Shown here piece after piece: positions 7,534 through 9,319 of a DNA stretch of 9,319 bases. Under the pieces are notes generated by a model. The model saw nothing but the letters and a program-made list of their open reading frames with translations. It did no database searches and was not told the DNA's origin. Made by a program: the position numbers and the translations under genes. The stretch covers positions 1-9,319 of the forward strand of contig JAHFAB010000037.1 of assembly GCA_023250795.1 (NCBI GenBank). The letters run 5' to 3'. Position 1 is the stretch's first letter, and each line of letters starts with the position of its first letter. This stretch comes from Bacteriovoracaceae bacterium (GTDB lineage Bacteria > Bdellovibrionota > UBA1018).

Positions 7534-7594
7534 TTGCTTATTTAGTGTTTTTATATTTTTGTTAACTTCTGCATCATTGGAATGTAAAATCTAA
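7523..7594 (+). CDS. Possible 23-residue signal-peptide-like peptide
   Basis: ATG at 7523 to TAA at 7594 encodes MRINCLFSVFIFLLTSAS plus LECKI. It has a positive start, a hydrophobic core and a small-residue segment, with two cysteines. It overlaps the end of the second transporter gene by 11 bases and stops three bases before the ATG of the third, so it fills the gap between them. There is no Shine-Dalgarno. In AT-rich DNA a frame this short can arise by chance. It could be a secreted or membrane micropeptide, a coupling peptide that carries ribosomes to the third gene, or nothing. Confidence 0.28.
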   Translation: MRINCLFSVFIFLLTSASLECKI

Positions 7595-7597
7595 TTT

Positions 7598-8809
7598 ATG
7601 GCTATCTCGATGAGAACAAGAACATTTATTTTTCTCACTTCTTCGTTCTTATCTGCTATTGGCGATACTCTTTTAGAGGTCGCTGTACCCGCTGGTTTTG
7701 GCCTCGAAACTAAAGATATAAGATCTGCAGTTCTTATGTGGCTCATACCAGCAGTTGCAATTTATCTATCAAGTTTTTTTAAAAATATAATGATTTCCAG
7801 GGCCAATTCCATTCGAACAGATTATGCTAAACTCTTATTAAGTGTTTCTATTTTAGAAATAATAATTTCATTTTGCTCATTAGAATTAAGATCGTCTGCT
7901 CAAACCTTGGTTTTAATTACATTATTTGTCTTTCTATACGCTCTCGCGAAGGAAGGAATACCAAGACTTCTGTATTTAGTGGCCGTTTATCGTTTTTTTA
8001 TCGAACCAGAAGGCTACACTAAAATTGCTGGAAAAAACACTGGACTAAATATTTTAGCTGAATTTATTGGGACTGTAATAGCTGCCTTTTTAGTTGTTCG
8101 AGGTCACTGGAGAGTATCGTTAGTGTTAGATGCACTTAGTTTTGTTGTTTTTGGTTTAGCAATTTATTACTGCGGTATTGATCCAAATAAAAAAAATACT
8201 CTAAAAAATAATGAAACTGAAAATAATATTATTTCAGAAAAATCAAAGTCTATAATTGTTAATTATATTCCAGTCGTTGTACCACTCATATTTGCAGTAA
8301 ATGCCTTAGTTTGGAATTACCTTCCTCTGTTGTCCGAACAAATATTACACTTCAATGCTTTTCATAGCATTTTGCTTATAAGCTTTTTACGCATCCCAGG
8401 TCTTTTCTCAGGATTTTTTCTATCTAAAATATCTAAATTTATTACCATAGAGCACTTGATACAGACAATCCCAGTTCTTTATATAATATTTAGTTTATTT
8501 TTTGTGTTACGTCCGTCTTTCTTTTCATTAAGTTTATTAATAATCGGAAATGGAATTGTGAGTGGAGCATATTGGTCAGCCGACTATAGTATCAGAAATA
8601 AATTAAACCACACAATACTTGTTCAATACAACACTACTGTGCTTAGACGTTTAGCTATTTTTCAATTTATTGCCTGTTGTTTCGCTGTTTTTTTATACTC
8701 CCCAGAAAAACCATTGGGGATAATTTTTGTGCCATTTATTATGATCGGCTTAATTATATTTTCTATTCTTACAAATCACTCCAAAAAAATTATGTATTTT
8801 AATCATTGA
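7598..8809 (+). CDS. MFS transporter, MFS_3-like, third and most diverged
   Basis: Membrane protein of 403 residues with a 12-helix pattern. Helix 1 carries AIGDTLLEVAVP (D23, P31), the same D-x7-P spacing as the two upstream genes. Helix 6 has LVLDALSF (175-182). The central loop is long and hydrophilic (about 195-218, rich in Asn, Lys and Glu). Motif A is absent: the loop reads FFKNIMISRANSIRTD. The GP motif of helix 5 is not seen (residues about 150-163). A second in-frame ATG at 7610 exists, but neither start has a clear Shine-Dalgarno; GGAA lies 16 bases before 7598, so the start is uncertain by four residues. It is very AT-rich (13 G+C of 60 in 8161-8220) and ends by overlapping the convergent dipeptidase by 7 bases. 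It may be a transporter with altered coupling or a regulatory paralogue; the function is unknown. Confidence 0.74.
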   Translation: MAISMRTRTFIFLTSSFLSAIGDTLLEVAVPAGFGLETKDIRSAVLMWLIPAVAIYLSSFFKNIMISRANSIRTDYAKLLLSVSILEIIISFCSLELRSSAQTLVLITLFVFLYALAKEGIPRLLYLVAVYRFFIEPEGYTKIAGKNTGLNILAEFIGTVIAAFLVVRGHWRVSLVLDALSFVVFGLAIYYCGIDPNKKNTLKNNETENNIISEKSKSIIVNYIPVVVPLIFAVNALVWNYLPLLSEQILHFNAFHSILLISFLRIPGLFSGFFLSKISKFITIEHLIQTIPVLYIIFSLFFVLRPSFFSLSLLIIGNGIVSGAYWSADYSIRNKLNHTILVQYNTTVLRRLAIFQFIACCFAVFLYSPEKPLGIIFVPFIMIGLIIFSILTNHSKKIMYFNH

Positions 8810-9319
8810 TCCACTTCATTTAAAATTCTTAAAATGTTTTTGCCTAATATTTTATTTATTCTTTCTTCTGGGTAACCTTTCATCTGCATAAAATGTTCTA
8901 AGTTTTTATATTTAGAAATGTTCTCAAGCCCTGTACAGCAGTAGGGCACTCCGTCAAAATCAGATCCAATTGCAACATAATCATCGCCAAAATTTTTAAC
9001 TACATAATCAATATGCGAAAAAACAAGTTCTATGCCTGGTATTTCATTAGGCCGTGGATATTCAAAAGGAGTAATTTAGTTTCAAAACTAAGTTTTTTCT
9101 CATCGGTTAGACGGTGGTTTGAATTAATTTTTTGGTATTTTTTCCAAAAATGTTCCATTTCGCTTCTATTATGCTTCAAGTTGGAAGTCAAATGATCAGG
9201 AAAAAATGAGATTCCAATAACTCCACCATTTTTGCATATACCTTCTATTGCAAGATCAGATATACATCTTGATATAGGGTTTAACTTCTGAACTCCACCA
9301 TGACTATAAACAATTGGTT
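8803..9319 (-). pseudogene. Membrane dipeptidase (peptidase M19), frameshifted, 5' end outside window
   Basis: M19 enzymes are zinc dipeptidases of the renal dipeptidase family that hydrolyse dipeptides, often with D-residues. The gene reads leftward and enters from the right edge. The first frame (9317 to stop TAG at 9030) encodes PIVYSHGG, with the His of the second metal site. It continues with NPISRCISD, carrying the conserved substrate Arg, then GGVIGISFFPD and about 55 more residues. The second frame (open from 9075 to TGA at 8803, 90 residues) carries YPRPNEIPGIE, SHIDYVVK, VAIGSDFDGVP with the catalytic-site Asp, TGLENISKY and ILGKNILRIL. These match the family's C-terminus in order, so one base is missing between 9030 and 9075, probably in the A/T runs at 9075-9077 or 9064-9067. 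The N-terminal HxD zinc motif lies beyond the window. Unless the gap is a sequencing error, the product would lose the D-F-D-G segment and be inactive. Confidence 0.82.

Noticed and set aside
9030..9075. Programmed -1 frameshift in the dipeptidase gene.
   Set aside because: No X-XXY-YYZ heptamer lies in the right frame, and M19 enzymes are not known to need frameshifting.
9013..9195. A 60-codon plus-strand frame near the right edge.
   Set aside because: It is antisense to the M19 dipeptidase motifs, which are far stronger evidence.

Overview
The window comes from a Gram-negative-type bacterium. The cues are a two-halved signalling operon with periplasmic sensor architecture, class III cyclase-like and PilZ-like proteins, and an M19 dipeptidase. 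The combination of a pseudo-receiver, a degenerate PilZ protein and 7TM sensor cyclases fits a predatory or delta-like lineage (Bdellovibrionota/Oligoflexia), but this placement is a guess. Base composition is strikingly uneven. Line 3841-3900 has 40 G+C of 60, 4081-4140 has 32 of 60, 1501-1560 has 8 of 60 and 8161-8220 has 13 of 60.

Left half (116-4870, minus strand). Three genes overlap end to end and are read in the order 4870 -> 116. They encode a small protein with a receiver-like fold lacking the phosphorylation residues, a PilZ-like protein with an uncharacterised 300-residue C-terminal half (TTG start inside a TTGA overlap), and a membrane protein with a periplasmic domain, about seven transmembrane helices, a GAF-like domain and a nucleotide cyclase-like domain. 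I infer one signalling module: an envelope signal would change a cytoplasmic cyclase, with the PilZ-like and pseudo-receiver proteins as partners or effectors. Several signature residues are non-standard in all three proteins, so the messenger, if any, cannot be named from sequence.

Middle (4871-5067). A 197-base divergent intergenic region holds a plausible sigma-70 -10 box facing right and two small dyads.

Right half (5068-8809, plus strand). Three consecutive, strongly diverged major facilitator (MFS_3/EntS-like) membrane proteins probably form one operon. The gap between the second and third is filled almost exactly by a 23-codon reading frame for a signal-peptide-like peptide. No biosynthetic genes are present, so the substrate is unknown.

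Right edge (8803-9319, minus strand, running off the window). A membrane dipeptidase (peptidase M19) gene converges on the transporters, overlapping the last one by 7 bases. It is visible only as two reading frames joined by a -1 frameshift near 9030-9075, so it is a pseudogene or carries a sequencing error.
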